A DNA stretch of 64,000 nucleotides from Arcobacter suis CECT 7833 (GTDB taxonomy: Bacteria; Campylobacterota; Campylobacteria; Campylobacterales; Arcobacteraceae), in the NCBI RefSeq assembly GCF_003544815.1, contig NZ_CP032100.1, forward strand, positions 1,302,001 through 1,366,000, in the 5' to 3' direction. The position numbers were made by a program, and so were the translations under genes. The notes beneath the pieces are model-generated. The model searched no databases. It was not told the origin of the DNA and was given only the letters and a program-made list of their open reading frames with translations. This document shows, piece after piece, positions 25,860 through 34,204 of the stretch (position 1 is its first letter; every line of letters begins with the position of its first letter).

Positions 25860-27944
25860 ATGTCGTTTGATATTTCTAAATATAGAGAAATGTTTCTTGA
25901 AGAGGCGGAAGAGCTCTTTGAATCAGCAGATAATGTTTTATTAGTAGCAGAAAATAATGGTTCATTGACAGATGAAGAAATGGGTCAACTTTTTAGAGAT
26001 GTTCATACTCTAAAAGGAAGTGGAGCATCTGTTGAATTAGCATTATTTGCTGAATTCACTCATGATGTTGAAAATTTAATGGATAAATTAAGAAATCATA
26101 AAATTGAGTTTATTCCTGAAATGGCTGAAACACTTATTGATGGACTTGATGTTATGAAAGAAATTTTAGACCTTGAAGTATCTAATAAGTTAGATAGAGA
26201 AACATTTACAAAAATGACTACTTCATTATTGGAAGAAATTAGAGCTTATTCTAATGGAACTGTTGTAAAAAAGGCTGAAGTTGAAGTTGTAAAACCAGTT
26301 GAAATTCCAAAAGTTGTAGAAACTAAAAAAGAGATTCCAGAAGTTTCAGATAGTGATCATTTTGGTTTTTTTGATGATGATTTAAATGAACAAAGAGATA
26401 GTAAAAATAAAGCTTATGGAATATTTGCTGATGATGAAATAGATGAAGTTCATAAAAATTATGGTTTTTATGATGAAGAATTAGAAGCTATTTCTGATAA
26501 TACTAAAGATAGTGATTTCAAAATTGAAGATAAAGAAAATTTTGGATTTTTTGATGAAATGCCAGAAATTAGTCCAACTTCTGTAATGGAAACTAATGAT
26601 ATTAAAGAAGAAAAAGCTGTAATAAAAGCAGAAGTTGAATCTATTAGAGAAAATGTAGCACCTCAAAGAAAACAAAGACAAAAAGAAGAAGAAGATACTG
26701 GTGATTCTTCAAAAAAATCTGTTTCAAATAACAATAATAGTATTAGAGTTAATCTTGATAAAATTGATTTATTGATGAATAATGTTGGTGATTTGGTTAT
26801 TACAAATGCAATGCTTACTCAGTTTTCATCAACTATTGAAGAAACAAAAACTAGAAATTCTGTTTTAGAAAGATTAGAATTACTTGAGAGACATATTAGA
26901 GATATGCAAGATTCGATTATGAGTATTAGAATGGTTCCTATGGATTCTATTTATTCTAAATTTCCAAAAGTTGTAAGAGATATATCTAAAAAACTTGGTA
27001 AAAAAGTTGAATTTAAACATTATGGAGATAATGTTGAAATAGATAAAGCAATGATTGAAGGATTAACAGATCCATTAATGCATATTATTAGAAATTCTTT
27101 AGATCATGGTATTGAAACGCCAGCTGAAAGAGAGCTTACAGGTAAACCTGAAGTTGGTTCTATTAGTATCTCTGCTGAACAAGCTAATGGACAAATGATA
27201 ATTACTATTGAAGATGATGGAAAAGGTATTAATTCTGAGAAAGTAGCTCAAAAAGCACTTGAACAAGGTCAAATTGATGAAAATCAATTTAATACTATGA
27301 GTGAAAATGAAAAAGCATTATTAATTTTTGGCGCAGGAGTTTCAACAGCAGATCAAATTACTGATATTTCAGGTCGAGGTGTTGGAATGGATGTTGTTAA
27401 AACAAATATTCACAAACTTGGTGGTGCAATTAAACTTGATACTCATATTGGTGAGGGTACAACTATTACAATTATGTTACCACTTACACTTGCTATTTTA
27501 GATGGTTTAGATATTAAAGTTGGAAATCAAAAATATATTTTACCTCTAAGTTCAATAGTTGAATCATTACAACCAACTTCTGAAATGATTAAAAAGATTG
27601 GTGATGGTACACAAGATTTATTAATGTTAAGAGAAGAATTTATTCCAGTTGTTAAATTACATCAATTATTTGGTCTTGAAAAAAGTTTTGAAAAACTTGA
27701 AGAAGGTATGTTAATAGTTGTAAAATCTGGTAATACTAAAGTTGCAATATCAATTGATGAATTCTTAAATCAACATCAAGTTGTTGTAAAACCTCTAGAT
27801 AAAAATTTCAGAAGTGTCCAAGGAATTGGAGCTGCAACGGTTAGAGGTGATGGAAGTATTGGTTTAATTTTGGATGTAGTTGGAATTATTAATGCTCAAA
27901 TAAAAGTTGAGAGAGATATGAGCGTAGCTAAAAAAGCGTCTTAA
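25860..27944 (+). CDS. cheA: Chemotaxis histidine kinase CheA, without receiver domain
   Basis: Cytoplasmic kinase passing phosphate to CheY and CheB. Domains in order: HPt with H49 (FRDVHTLKGSG), a linker of about 165 residues, the dimerisation helices (IRVNLDKIDLLMNNVGDLVITNAM at about 294-317), the ATPase (HIIRNSLDHGIE, EDDGKGIN, DISGRGVGMDVVKTNI) and the CheW-like regulatory domain to the end. It stops after the CheW-like domain, so unlike the CheAY of Helicobacter and Campylobacter it has no fused receiver. The linker holds four copies of an FGFFD-like motif at about 168, 186, 201 and 228 in place of a recognisable P2 domain. It lies 14 nt after cheY. Confidence 0.94.
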   Translation: MSFDISKYREMFLEEAEELFESADNVLLVAENNGSLTDEEMGQLFRDVHTLKGSGASVELALFAEFTHDVENLMDKLRNHKIEFIPEMAETLIDGLDVMKEILDLEVSNKLDRETFTKMTTSLLEEIRAYSNGTVVKKAEVEVVKPVEIPKVVETKKEIPEVSDSDHFGFFDDDLNEQRDSKNKAYGIFADDEIDEVHKNYGFYDEELEAISDNTKDSDFKIEDKENFGFFDEMPEISPTSVMETNDIKEEKAVIKAEVESIRENVAPQRKQRQKEEEDTGDSSKKSVSNNNNSIRVNLDKIDLLMNNVGDLVITNAMLTQFSSTIEETKTRNSVLERLELLERHIRDMQDSIMSIRMVPMDSIYSKFPKVVRDISKKLGKKVEFKHYGDNVEIDKAMIEGLTDPLMHIIRNSLDHGIETPAERELTGKPEVGSISISAEQANGQMIITIEDDGKGINSEKVAQKALEQGQIDENQFNTMSENEKALLIFGAGVSTADQITDISGRGVGMDVVKTNIHKLGGAIKLDTHIGEGTTITIMLPLTLAILDGLDIKVGNQKYILPLSSIVESLQPTSEMIKKIGDGTQDLLMLREEFIPVVKLHQLFGLEKSFEKLEEGMLIVVKSGNTKVAISIDEFLNQHQVVVKPLDKNFRSVQGIGAATVRGDGSIGLILDVVGIINAQIKVERDMSVAKKAS

Positions 27945-27947
27945 TAT

Positions 27948-28793
27948 ATGAAATATACGACTCAAGATGTACATAATAAGGTAAAAAAGCTTCTTTATTC
28001 TCTAACAGGAATTACTCTTTCTGAGAATAAAGATATTATGATTTCAAATAGAATTGATAAATTAAAAAGAAATTGTGGTTTTTCTGGTGATATCATGGAG
28101 CTTCTAAACTCTATTGAACAAGGAAATAGTGTAACTGAATTTATTAATTCTTTTACAACAAATAAAACACATTTTTTTAGAGAAGATTTTCATTTTATTG
28201 ATTTAAAAGATAGGGTTTTACCTATGTTTGCGGCTAGTGGAGAAAAAATAAATATGTATTGTTCTGCTTCTTCAACAGGAGAAGAACCTTACTCTATGGC
28301 AATGACTGTACTAAAAGCAAGAGAAGATTTAAACAAAAGTATTAATGCTTCAATAATAGCTACAGATATTGATACAAATGTTTTACAATATGCAGCAAAT
28401 GGAATTTATAGATATTCAAAATCTTCAAAAGAATTTCCAGAGTGGATAAAACCACAAAAATATTTTAAACGAAGAGTTCAGAAAAATCTTGCTGGTGAAG
28501 AAGTTTTAATAAAAGTTAATGATGATTTAAAAAAAATGATTGCTTTTCAAGTAATGAATTTAAATGATAATTTATATCCTTTTTCTAAAAATCAATTTGA
28601 TGTAATTTTTTGTAGAAATGTTTTAATATATTTTTCGGTTGAAGATCAAAATGAAATTTTAAAAAAATTGTTTAAACATCTTAAAATTGGTGGGACTCTT
28701 TATCTTGGACATTCTGAAAATCCACAAGATTTAGTTAATTATGTTAAAAGAGTAGGTCAAAATATTTTTCTAAAAGAAAAGGAAATCCTATGA
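27948..28793 (+). CDS. cheR: Chemotaxis protein methyltransferase CheR
   Basis: Methylates glutamates on chemoreceptors using S-adenosylmethionine. The 281 residues have an N-terminal helical domain, then FTTNKTHFFREDFHFIDLKDRVLP (about 65-88), the SAM-binding motif MYCSASSTGEEPYSMAMT (about 102-119), IIATDIDTNVL, and FDVIFCRNVLIYFSVEDQNEIL, all CheR hallmarks. It starts 3 nt after cheA and overlaps cheD with an ATGA junction. Confidence 0.94.
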   Translation: MKYTTQDVHNKVKKLLYSLTGITLSENKDIMISNRIDKLKRNCGFSGDIMELLNSIEQGNSVTEFINSFTTNKTHFFREDFHFIDLKDRVLPMFAASGEKINMYCSASSTGEEPYSMAMTVLKAREDLNKSINASIIATDIDTNVLQYAANGIYRYSKSSKEFPEWIKPQKYFKRRVQKNLAGEEVLIKVNDDLKKMIAFQVMNLNDNLYPFSKNQFDVIFCRNVLIYFSVEDQNEILKKLFKHLKIGGTLYLGHSENPQDLVNYVKRVGQNIFLKEKEIL

Positions 28794-29467
28794 TTGTAAT
28801 AGGTCATAAAGATGGAAGTATTGAAAAAACTTCAGCTGTAAGATTTACACAGAAAACTAAAGGTTTCCCAACTCATACAGTAATTGGTGGTGAATTTGCA
28901 GTTGGTAATGATGCTGAACAAATAGCTTTTAAAACATTGTTAGGTTCATGTGTAGCTATTATGTTTTACGATAAAGTTACAAAAATAAAAGGTATGAATC
29001 ATTTTTTATTACCAAAAACTAATAATACAAATGATGATATGAAATATGGACTATATTCAGTTGAAGCTATGCTAAATGAAATGTATAAATTAGGGTGTAG
29101 CAAAGGAAATATGATTGCAAAAATATCAGGTGGTGCTGATATTATGCAAATAAATTTATCTTCTCAATCTATTGGATTTAGAAATGTAGAATTTGCTAAA
29201 GATTTTTGTAAATCAGAAGGCTTTAAATTAATTAGTGAACATACTCGTGGAGAGCATGGGAGATTGATTTTATTAGCTAATGAATTTGAAACATTTATAA
29301 AAGTTACACAAAAATCTGAAACAGATAGTAAAATTTTATCTGAAGAGAAATTTTTACAACAAGAAATTACGAAAGCACCAGTTATCAAAGAATATGCTGG
29401 AGCAGTTGAATTATTTGGTATTCATAGTAAAGAAGCTGAACCAGAAATGGAAATAGAACTTTTCTAA
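28790..29467 (+). CDS. cheD: Chemoreceptor glutamine deamidase CheD
   Basis: Deamidates receptor glutamines so that CheR/CheB can act on them. The 225 residues contain the catalytic set: Cys in TLLGSCVAIMFYD (about 47-59) and His in KGMNHFLLPK (about 68-77), followed by YGLYSVEAMLNEMYKLGC and KISGGADIM. The C-terminal about 60 residues, after the CheD fold, form an acidic tail of unknown role. ATGA overlap with cheR. Confidence 0.92.
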   Translation: MIVIGHKDGSIEKTSAVRFTQKTKGFPTHTVIGGEFAVGNDAEQIAFKTLLGSCVAIMFYDKVTKIKGMNHFLLPKTNNTNDDMKYGLYSVEAMLNEMYKLGCSKGNMIAKISGGADIMQINLSSQSIGFRNVEFAKDFCKSEGFKLISEHTRGEHGRLILLANEFETFIKVTQKSETDSKILSEEKFLQQEITKAPVIKEYAGAVELFGIHSKEAEPEMEIELF

Positions 29468-29490
29468 AATAAAGTAGGGTGGTAAATTAA

Positions 29491-30564
29491 GTGTATACTG
29501 TTTTAGTTATAGATGATTCGCCATCAATGCGAAGAATTATAAAAGATATGATAAATTCTATTGATGAATTTGAAGTTGTTTGTGTAGCAACTGATGCATA
29601 TGATGCAAGAGAAAAAATTAAAGAATATGAACCAGACTTAGTAACGATTGATATTAATATGCCAAAAATGGATGGAGTTACTTTTTTAAGAAATTTAATG
29701 AGGCTTCATCCAATGCCTGCTGTTGTAATTTCAGGTGAGGGTGTTAGAGGAAATGATATTTTTGATGATGGAGCTGTTGGATTTATTCCAAAACCAGATA
29801 CTGGTGAAAGCATGCAATCTTTTCAAGAAAGAATAAAAGATACACTATTAAATTTAACATTTCTTTTAAAAAGATACACATTAAAAAAACCTGTTGCGAC
29901 AAAAAAAGATTTAAAATTAAATTCTCCAATAGAATATAAAGTACATCCAGATGAAGTGATTCCATTAAGAGCTGCTAAATTTGCTGGAATGAAATTAATA
30001 GCAATTGGTTCTTCGACAGGCGGAGTTGAATCTTTACTCAGAGTTTTCAAAAGATTACCTGGAGATTTACCTCCAATTTTAATTACACAACATATCCCTT
30101 ATGGGTTTTCAAACTCATTTGCTCATAGATTAAATGATAATTCTGAAGTAGAAGTTTGTGAAGCAAAAGATGGTATGATTTTAGAAAAAGGGCATGGTTA
30201 TTTAGCTCCTGGAAATATGCATTTGACTATTGAAAAATATGGAAATGAATATAGAACAAAACTTTTAGATACAAAAAAAGTAAGTCAACATAAACCAAGT
30301 GTTGATGTTTTGTTTAGATCTGTTAATAATACAGTTGGAGGTGCTGCTATGGCAGTAATGATGACTGGTATGGGAGATGATGGAACAATTGCTATGAAAG
30401 AATTATTTGATAATGGTGCATATACCATAGCACAAAATGAAGCAAGTTGTGTTGTTTTTGGAATGCCTATGAAAGCGATTGCAGCAGGAGCTGTAAAAGA
30501 TATTGTCCATTTAGATGAAATTGCTGATTATATTATTGATTTCTCAAAAGGAAAAATTAAATAA
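29491..30564 (+). CDS. cheB: Chemotaxis methylesterase CheB, full two-domain form
   Basis: Removes methyl groups from receptors, with the phosphorylated receiver relieving inhibition. The 357 residues have a receiver (acidic pair D8/D9, D54 in VTIDINMPKMDG) and a methylesterase with the catalytic serine in AIGSSTGGVESL (about 171), histidine in ITQHIPYGFSNSFA and aspartate in MTGMGDDGT. Some Campylobacterota have a CheB without a receiver; here it is complete. GTG start with GTAGGGTGG upstream. Last gene of the che operon. Confidence 0.94.
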   Translation: MYTVLVIDDSPSMRRIIKDMINSIDEFEVVCVATDAYDAREKIKEYEPDLVTIDINMPKMDGVTFLRNLMRLHPMPAVVISGEGVRGNDIFDDGAVGFIPKPDTGESMQSFQERIKDTLLNLTFLLKRYTLKKPVATKKDLKLNSPIEYKVHPDEVIPLRAAKFAGMKLIAIGSSTGGVESLLRVFKRLPGDLPPILITQHIPYGFSNSFAHRLNDNSEVEVCEAKDGMILEKGHGYLAPGNMHLTIEKYGNEYRTKLLDTKKVSQHKPSVDVLFRSVNNTVGGAAMAVMMTGMGDDGTIAMKELFDNGAYTIAQNEASCVVFGMPMKAIAAGAVKDIVHLDEIADYIIDFSKGKIK

Positions 30565-30634
30565 AAATGCATATTAAATTAGAAAATTATGCAGAAAAAA
30601 ATATTTTTATTTCTGTGAGAAATTAAAAATATTT

Positions 30635-31789
30635 ATGGAAAAGAGAAATACAAAAATTAAAATTCTAAGTTTAATTAGTTTTGCACATTTTGCGAATGAT
30701 ACAATGCAATCGCTGATGATTGCTGTTTATCCTATGCTAAAAAATGATTTTTCGCTTACTTTTACTCAAATTGGTTTAATTACTTTTGTTTATCAACTTT
30801 CAGCATCAATTTTACAACCTTTAGTTGGGCTTTTTACTGATAAATATCATAAACCATATTCTATTCTATTTTCTATGTTTTGTACTTTTCTAGGATTAAC
30901 TTTTTTAGCTTTTGCAACAAATTATTATCTCATACTAGCATCAGCCACAATGATAGGAATAGGTTCTTCAATATTTCATCCAGAAGCTTCAAGAATTGCC
31001 AGAATGGCAGCTTTTGGTGAAAAATATGGATTAGCACAATCAATTTTCCAAATAGGAGGAAACTTTGGAAGTGCTATTGGTCCACTAATAGCAGTTTGGT
31101 TAGTTTTACCTAATGGACAACATAGTATTTTTTATATTTCAATTCTTGCATTAATATCTATTCCTATTTTATTTTATGTTGGTTCATGGTATAAAAATTA
31201 TCATGCAAGTATTAAAAATAAAACTACAATCATAAAACAAAATTTTTCAAAACAAAAAATAAGTTTTATTTTAGGGATTTTACTTATTTTAATGTTTTCT
31301 AAATTTTTATATATGTCAAGTATAAGTAATTATTTGATGTTTTATTTAATTCATCAATATAACATAAGTGCAGAATTAGCTCAATATCATCTATTTTATT
31401 TTTTAATTTCAGTAGCATTAGGAACTATATTTGGAGGACCACTAGGAGATAAGTTTGGTAGAAAAGCTATTATTTTTGCTTCGATTTTTGGAATAGTGCC
31501 TTTTACATTGGCTTTACCTTATATAGATATTTATTTATCTACAATATTCTTATCAATTATAGGATTTATGTTAGCTTCGGCTTTTCCTGCTATTGTAGTA
31601 TATGCTCAAGAACTTATTCCTGGAAAAGTAGGGACTATTTCAGGATTATTTTTTGGTATAGCTTTTGGGTTAGCTGGAATTGGTGCTGCAGTTTTAGGAT
31701 ACTTTATAGATATTTATGGAGTAGTTTCTATTTATAAAATATGTTCATTTTTACCATTACTTGGTTTATTTGCCATTTTATTGCCTTAA
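30635..31789 (+). CDS. MFS exporter, fosmidomycin-resistance (Fsr) type
   Basis: A 384-aa inner-membrane transporter with about 11-12 hydrophobic segments. It begins with LSLISFAHFANDTMQSLMIAVYPMLKNDFSLTFTQIGLITFVYQLSASILQPLVGLFTDKY, strongly like Fsr of E. coli, and has the MFS loop GGPLGDKFGRKAI (about 268-280). The substrate in this organism is unknown. ATG at 30635 has no clear Shine-Dalgarno. It stands alone between cheB and the difH-like site. Confidence 0.85.
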   Translation: MEKRNTKIKILSLISFAHFANDTMQSLMIAVYPMLKNDFSLTFTQIGLITFVYQLSASILQPLVGLFTDKYHKPYSILFSMFCTFLGLTFLAFATNYYLILASATMIGIGSSIFHPEASRIARMAAFGEKYGLAQSIFQIGGNFGSAIGPLIAVWLVLPNGQHSIFYISILALISIPILFYVGSWYKNYHASIKNKTTIIKQNFSKQKISFILGILLILMFSKFLYMSSISNYLMFYLIHQYNISAELAQYHLFYFLISVALGTIFGGPLGDKFGRKAIIFASIFGIVPFTLALPYIDIYLSTIFLSIIGFMLASAFPAIVVYAQELIPGKVGTISGLFFGIAFGLAGIGAAVLGYFIDIYGVVSIYKICSFLPLLGLFAILLP

Positions 31790-31814
31790 TGTTAAAGAGA
31801 GAGATAAATTCAAT

Positions 31815-31845
31815 TTAGTTTGAAAATTATAGTTTTCAATACTAA
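31815..31845 (+). other. difH-like Xer recombination site
   Basis: Arms TTAGTTTGAAAA (31815-31826) and TTTTCAATACTAA (31833-31845) flank a 6-nt centre (TTATAG). The right arm is the reverse complement of the left with one inserted base. The AGTTTGAAAA core agrees with what I recall of the difH site of Helicobacter and Campylobacter. It lies 49 bp before xerH, suggesting that this is the chromosome dimer resolution site near the terminus. Confidence 0.75.
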
Positions 31846-31894
31846 TTAATATATATTTTGATAGAATAGCCTAAATCACTTAAATGGATAATAT

Positions 31895-32947
31895 ATGAGA
31901 TATGAATTAGATTTTAATAATACTTTTGAAAAAACTCTTCTTTTTTGGATTGAAAGATTTATAAGAAATAAATTAACAACTCTTTCAAATAGACAAGTTA
32001 ATGATAAACAAATGTTAGCAACGATAATTCAATCATTAGTAAAAGGAACAAAATCTATAGATGAATTAAGTATTATCGTAAAAGAAGCTAGAAATATAGG
32101 TTTAGCTGGCATTAATACATATTTTAATCCCCTATTTAAATTATACAATTTTACGCTTAATTTAGGACTTGCATCTATGAAAGAAATAGATGAAGAGTTA
32201 TTAAGTGATTTTTTAGCCAGCGAAACAAGTGCTTTATCTGATGCTTCAAAGAAAAATCATAGAATTGCTTTATTAGCACTGTTTTCTTATATAGATAAAC
32301 AAAATGAAAATGAAGATGGAACTTCGTATTTATTTAAAATAGAGTTAAAAAATTGGGGTGGATTAAGTGGTAAAAGTGGAACAAAACTACCCTCTTTTAT
32401 GAATAAGTCTGAAATTGATAAGTTTTTAAATGCTATTGATACTTTTGAATTTACGGATAATATTGCTTATAGAAATAGACTTATTTTAAAAATCATTATT
32501 TATACAGGTGTTAGAGTAAGTGAAATATTAAACCTTAAAATGAAGGATATCTTTAAAGAAGATAATGTTTATTTACTTCAAATAAAAGGAAAAGGAAATA
32601 AACCAAGAGTTGTAATGATAAAAAGTTCTATTATTGAAAATGATTTAAAATATTGGTTAGATATGAGAATTTGTAATAGTGATTTATTAGTTTGTAACCA
32701 AAAAGGTGAAAGATTAACACAAGCTTATGTTAGTAGAATTGTAGAAAATATTTTAATAAGTGCAGGAATTAGAAAAGAAAAAAATGGTGCACATATGTTA
32801 AGACATAGCTTTGCAACTTTACTTTATGCAAAACACCATGATTTGATTTTAGTTCAAGAAGCTTTAGGACATGCTGATATAAATACTTCTAGGATTTATA
32901 CACATTTTGATAAAGATAGATTATATAAAACGACTGAAATTTTTTAG
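31895..32947 (+). CDS. xerH: Tyrosine recombinase XerH
   Basis: Single Xer recombinase of Campylobacterota that resolves chromosome dimers at difH together with FtsK. The 350 residues carry the complete catalytic set: R207 (YTGVRVSEILNL), a lysine in IKGKGNKPRVV, H300 and R303 (HMLRHSF), H326 (ALGHADINTS) and the nucleophile Y335 (RIYTHF). The N-terminal about 170 residues form the SAM-like core-binding domain. ATG at 31895 has no strong Shine-Dalgarno; TAGAAT at 31863-31868 is a possible -10. The difH-like site lies directly upstream, and ftsK is in the same window. Confidence 0.93.
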   Translation: MRYELDFNNTFEKTLLFWIERFIRNKLTTLSNRQVNDKQMLATIIQSLVKGTKSIDELSIIVKEARNIGLAGINTYFNPLFKLYNFTLNLGLASMKEIDEELLSDFLASETSALSDASKKNHRIALLALFSYIDKQNENEDGTSYLFKIELKNWGGLSGKSGTKLPSFMNKSEIDKFLNAIDTFEFTDNIAYRNRLILKIIIYTGVRVSEILNLKMKDIFKEDNVYLLQIKGKGNKPRVVMIKSSIIENDLKYWLDMRICNSDLLVCNQKGERLTQAYVSRIVENILISAGIRKEKNGAHMLRHSFATLLYAKHHDLILVQEALGHADINTSRIYTHFDKDRLYKTTEIF

Positions 32948-33016
32948 AACTTTATTGAAATAAATTGTAAAAAATAAAGAAAAATTGTAGAATAAAACAA
33001 AAGGAGATATTATAAA

Positions 33017-33370
33017 ATGGAAGCTTTAATAATTATAGCTCACGGGAGCAAAGTTAAAAGTTCAAATGATGAAATTGTTGATATTGTTTCGAAAATAAAA
33101 AACAGTGTGGATAATGAATTATTAGTTTTTCATGCTTTTTTAGAACTTACTGAACCATCGGTTTTTGTAGCAATAAATAAAGCCATTGCTAACAATTGTA
33201 AAAAAATAAAATTATTTCCATACTTTTTAGCAGCAGGAAAACATGTTCAAGAAGATATTCCTTGTGAAATTAAGAAATTTAAGAAATTATACCCTGAAAT
33301 AGAATTTATTCTTTTACCTCATATTGGTAAATGTAATGGTATAGAAAATATGATAATATCAAACCTGTAA
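33017..33370 (+). CDS. CbiX/SirB-like sirohydrochlorin chelatase-family protein
   Basis: A 117-aa single-domain member of the small CbiX family, which inserts cobalt, nickel or iron into sirohydrochlorin. The two metal-binding histidines are visible as H9 in IIAHGSKVKSSN and H75 in FLAAGKHVQEDIP. The N-terminal VNFAFLE-like stretch is LVFHAFLELTEPSV. Which metal is used cannot be decided. AAAGGAG precedes the ATG. It ends 9 nt before a convergent minus-strand gene. Confidence 0.85.
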   Translation: MEALIIIAHGSKVKSSNDEIVDIVSKIKNSVDNELLVFHAFLELTEPSVFVAINKAIANNCKKIKLFPYFLAAGKHVQEDIPCEIKKFKKLYPEIEFILLPHIGKCNGIENMIISNL

Positions 33371-33378
33371 AAAATTTA

Positions 33379-33412
33379 ACTACCAAAAAGATTGAGTAAT
33401 CTCTTCGGTAGT
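33379..33412. terminator. Bidirectional hairpin between convergent genes
   Basis: ACTACC (33379-33384) pairs with GGTAGT (33407-33412), with an inner AGATT / AATCT pair. It sits after the CbiX-like gene and contains the stop codon of the minus-strand 89-aa gene. The T-run is weak. Confidence 0.4.
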
Positions 33413-33649
33413 GGAATTTAACTCCAAATATATATTTTTGCTATAGTCTATGTATAAGCTATAATCCCCTATAAAAATAGACTCCTCAATATCTCTTTTG
33501 TTAAAATATAGTTCATCATCACTTGTAAGACTTGATAAATAATATTCAACTAAAGAAGGAGCCATATTATCTATAGCACTATGTAATAATTCAAAGTTTT
33601 TAACTCCAAATATATTAAATAAAGAGTCTTTATTTACTTGGGTAATCAT
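33380..33649 (-). CDS. Unknown 89-aa protein
   Basis: Not recognised. It is acidic and soluble, with no membrane segment: QVNKDSLFNIFGVKNFELLHSAIDNMAPSLVEYYLSSL, then DDELYFNKRDIEESIFIGDYSLYIDYSKNIYLELN. It starts 9 nt after the stop of the coiled-coil gene, so the two appear to be cotranscribed. Confidence 0.65.
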   Translation of the reverse strand: MITQVNKDSLFNIFGVKNFELLHSAIDNMAPSLVEYYLSSLTSDDELYFNKRDIEESIFIGDYSLYIDYSKNIYLELNSTTEEITQSFW

Positions 33650-33658
33650 AAATACTAT

Positions 33659-34153
33659 TTAGTGATTAAAGCCATTTAATAAAGAAGCCATTCTATTTAA
33701 ATCAATTTTATTGCTATTACTCTCTTCTTTAGGTTCTTCTTTTTTCAAATTATCTAATAAACTACTTGGACTTGAAGGATTACTTGTGTTACTAAAAATA
33801 TCATCCTTCTTTTCTTCTAGTTTTTCTTTTGAAGCTTCAGGTGTAACTGTATTAGTAGTAGGTGTAGAAGAAGTTACATTTGAATTTGTATTACTTGAAG
33901 ATTTTTTATTTAAAATACTTTCAATTTTACCTAACATTGTACTTATATTTGATTTATCTTTTTGAGTATGATCTTTAAACTCATCAACATTTTTCTCTAA
34001 ATCTTCTTTTGCTGATTCTAATTCAAGCACTTCATCTTCTAATTCATTTATTCTAGCTTTTAAACCAGTATTTTCTTCTTGAAGTTCTTCATATGCCTTA
34101 ATTAGAGTACTTAAAGCTTCATTTAATTTTAAAATTGTTTCTGCGTTTGTCAT
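33659..34153 (-). CDS. Coiled-coil protein, unknown function
   Basis: A 164-aa protein with two parts. Residues about 5-70 form a heptad coiled coil (LNEALSTLIKAYEELQEENTGLKARINELEDEVLELESAKEDLEKN), similar in appearance to small division proteins such as ZapB. Residues about 85-140 are low complexity (Ser, Thr, Asn, Pro, then KKEEPKEESNSN), and the final about 17 (KIDLNRMASLLNGFNH) look like a short conserved docking helix. The similarity to ZapB is only of general kind. It lies upstream of the 89-aa gene in one unit. Confidence 0.75.
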   Translation of the reverse strand: MTNAETILKLNEALSTLIKAYEELQEENTGLKARINELEDEVLELESAKEDLEKNVDEFKDHTQKDKSNISTMLGKIESILNKKSSSNTNSNVTSSTPTTNTVTPEASKEKLEEKKDDIFSNTSNPSSPSSLLDNLKKEEPKEESNSNKIDLNRMASLLNGFNH

Positions 34154-34204
34154 GTTATTAAATCCTTGTTGGTATAATTATTAAGAGCGGTATTATTGCA
34201 AAAT

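Noticed and set aside
30570-30630. 19-codon frame between cheB and the Fsr-like gene
   Set aside because: Too short, no ribosome-binding site and no recognisable pattern; likely chance in an AT-rich gap.
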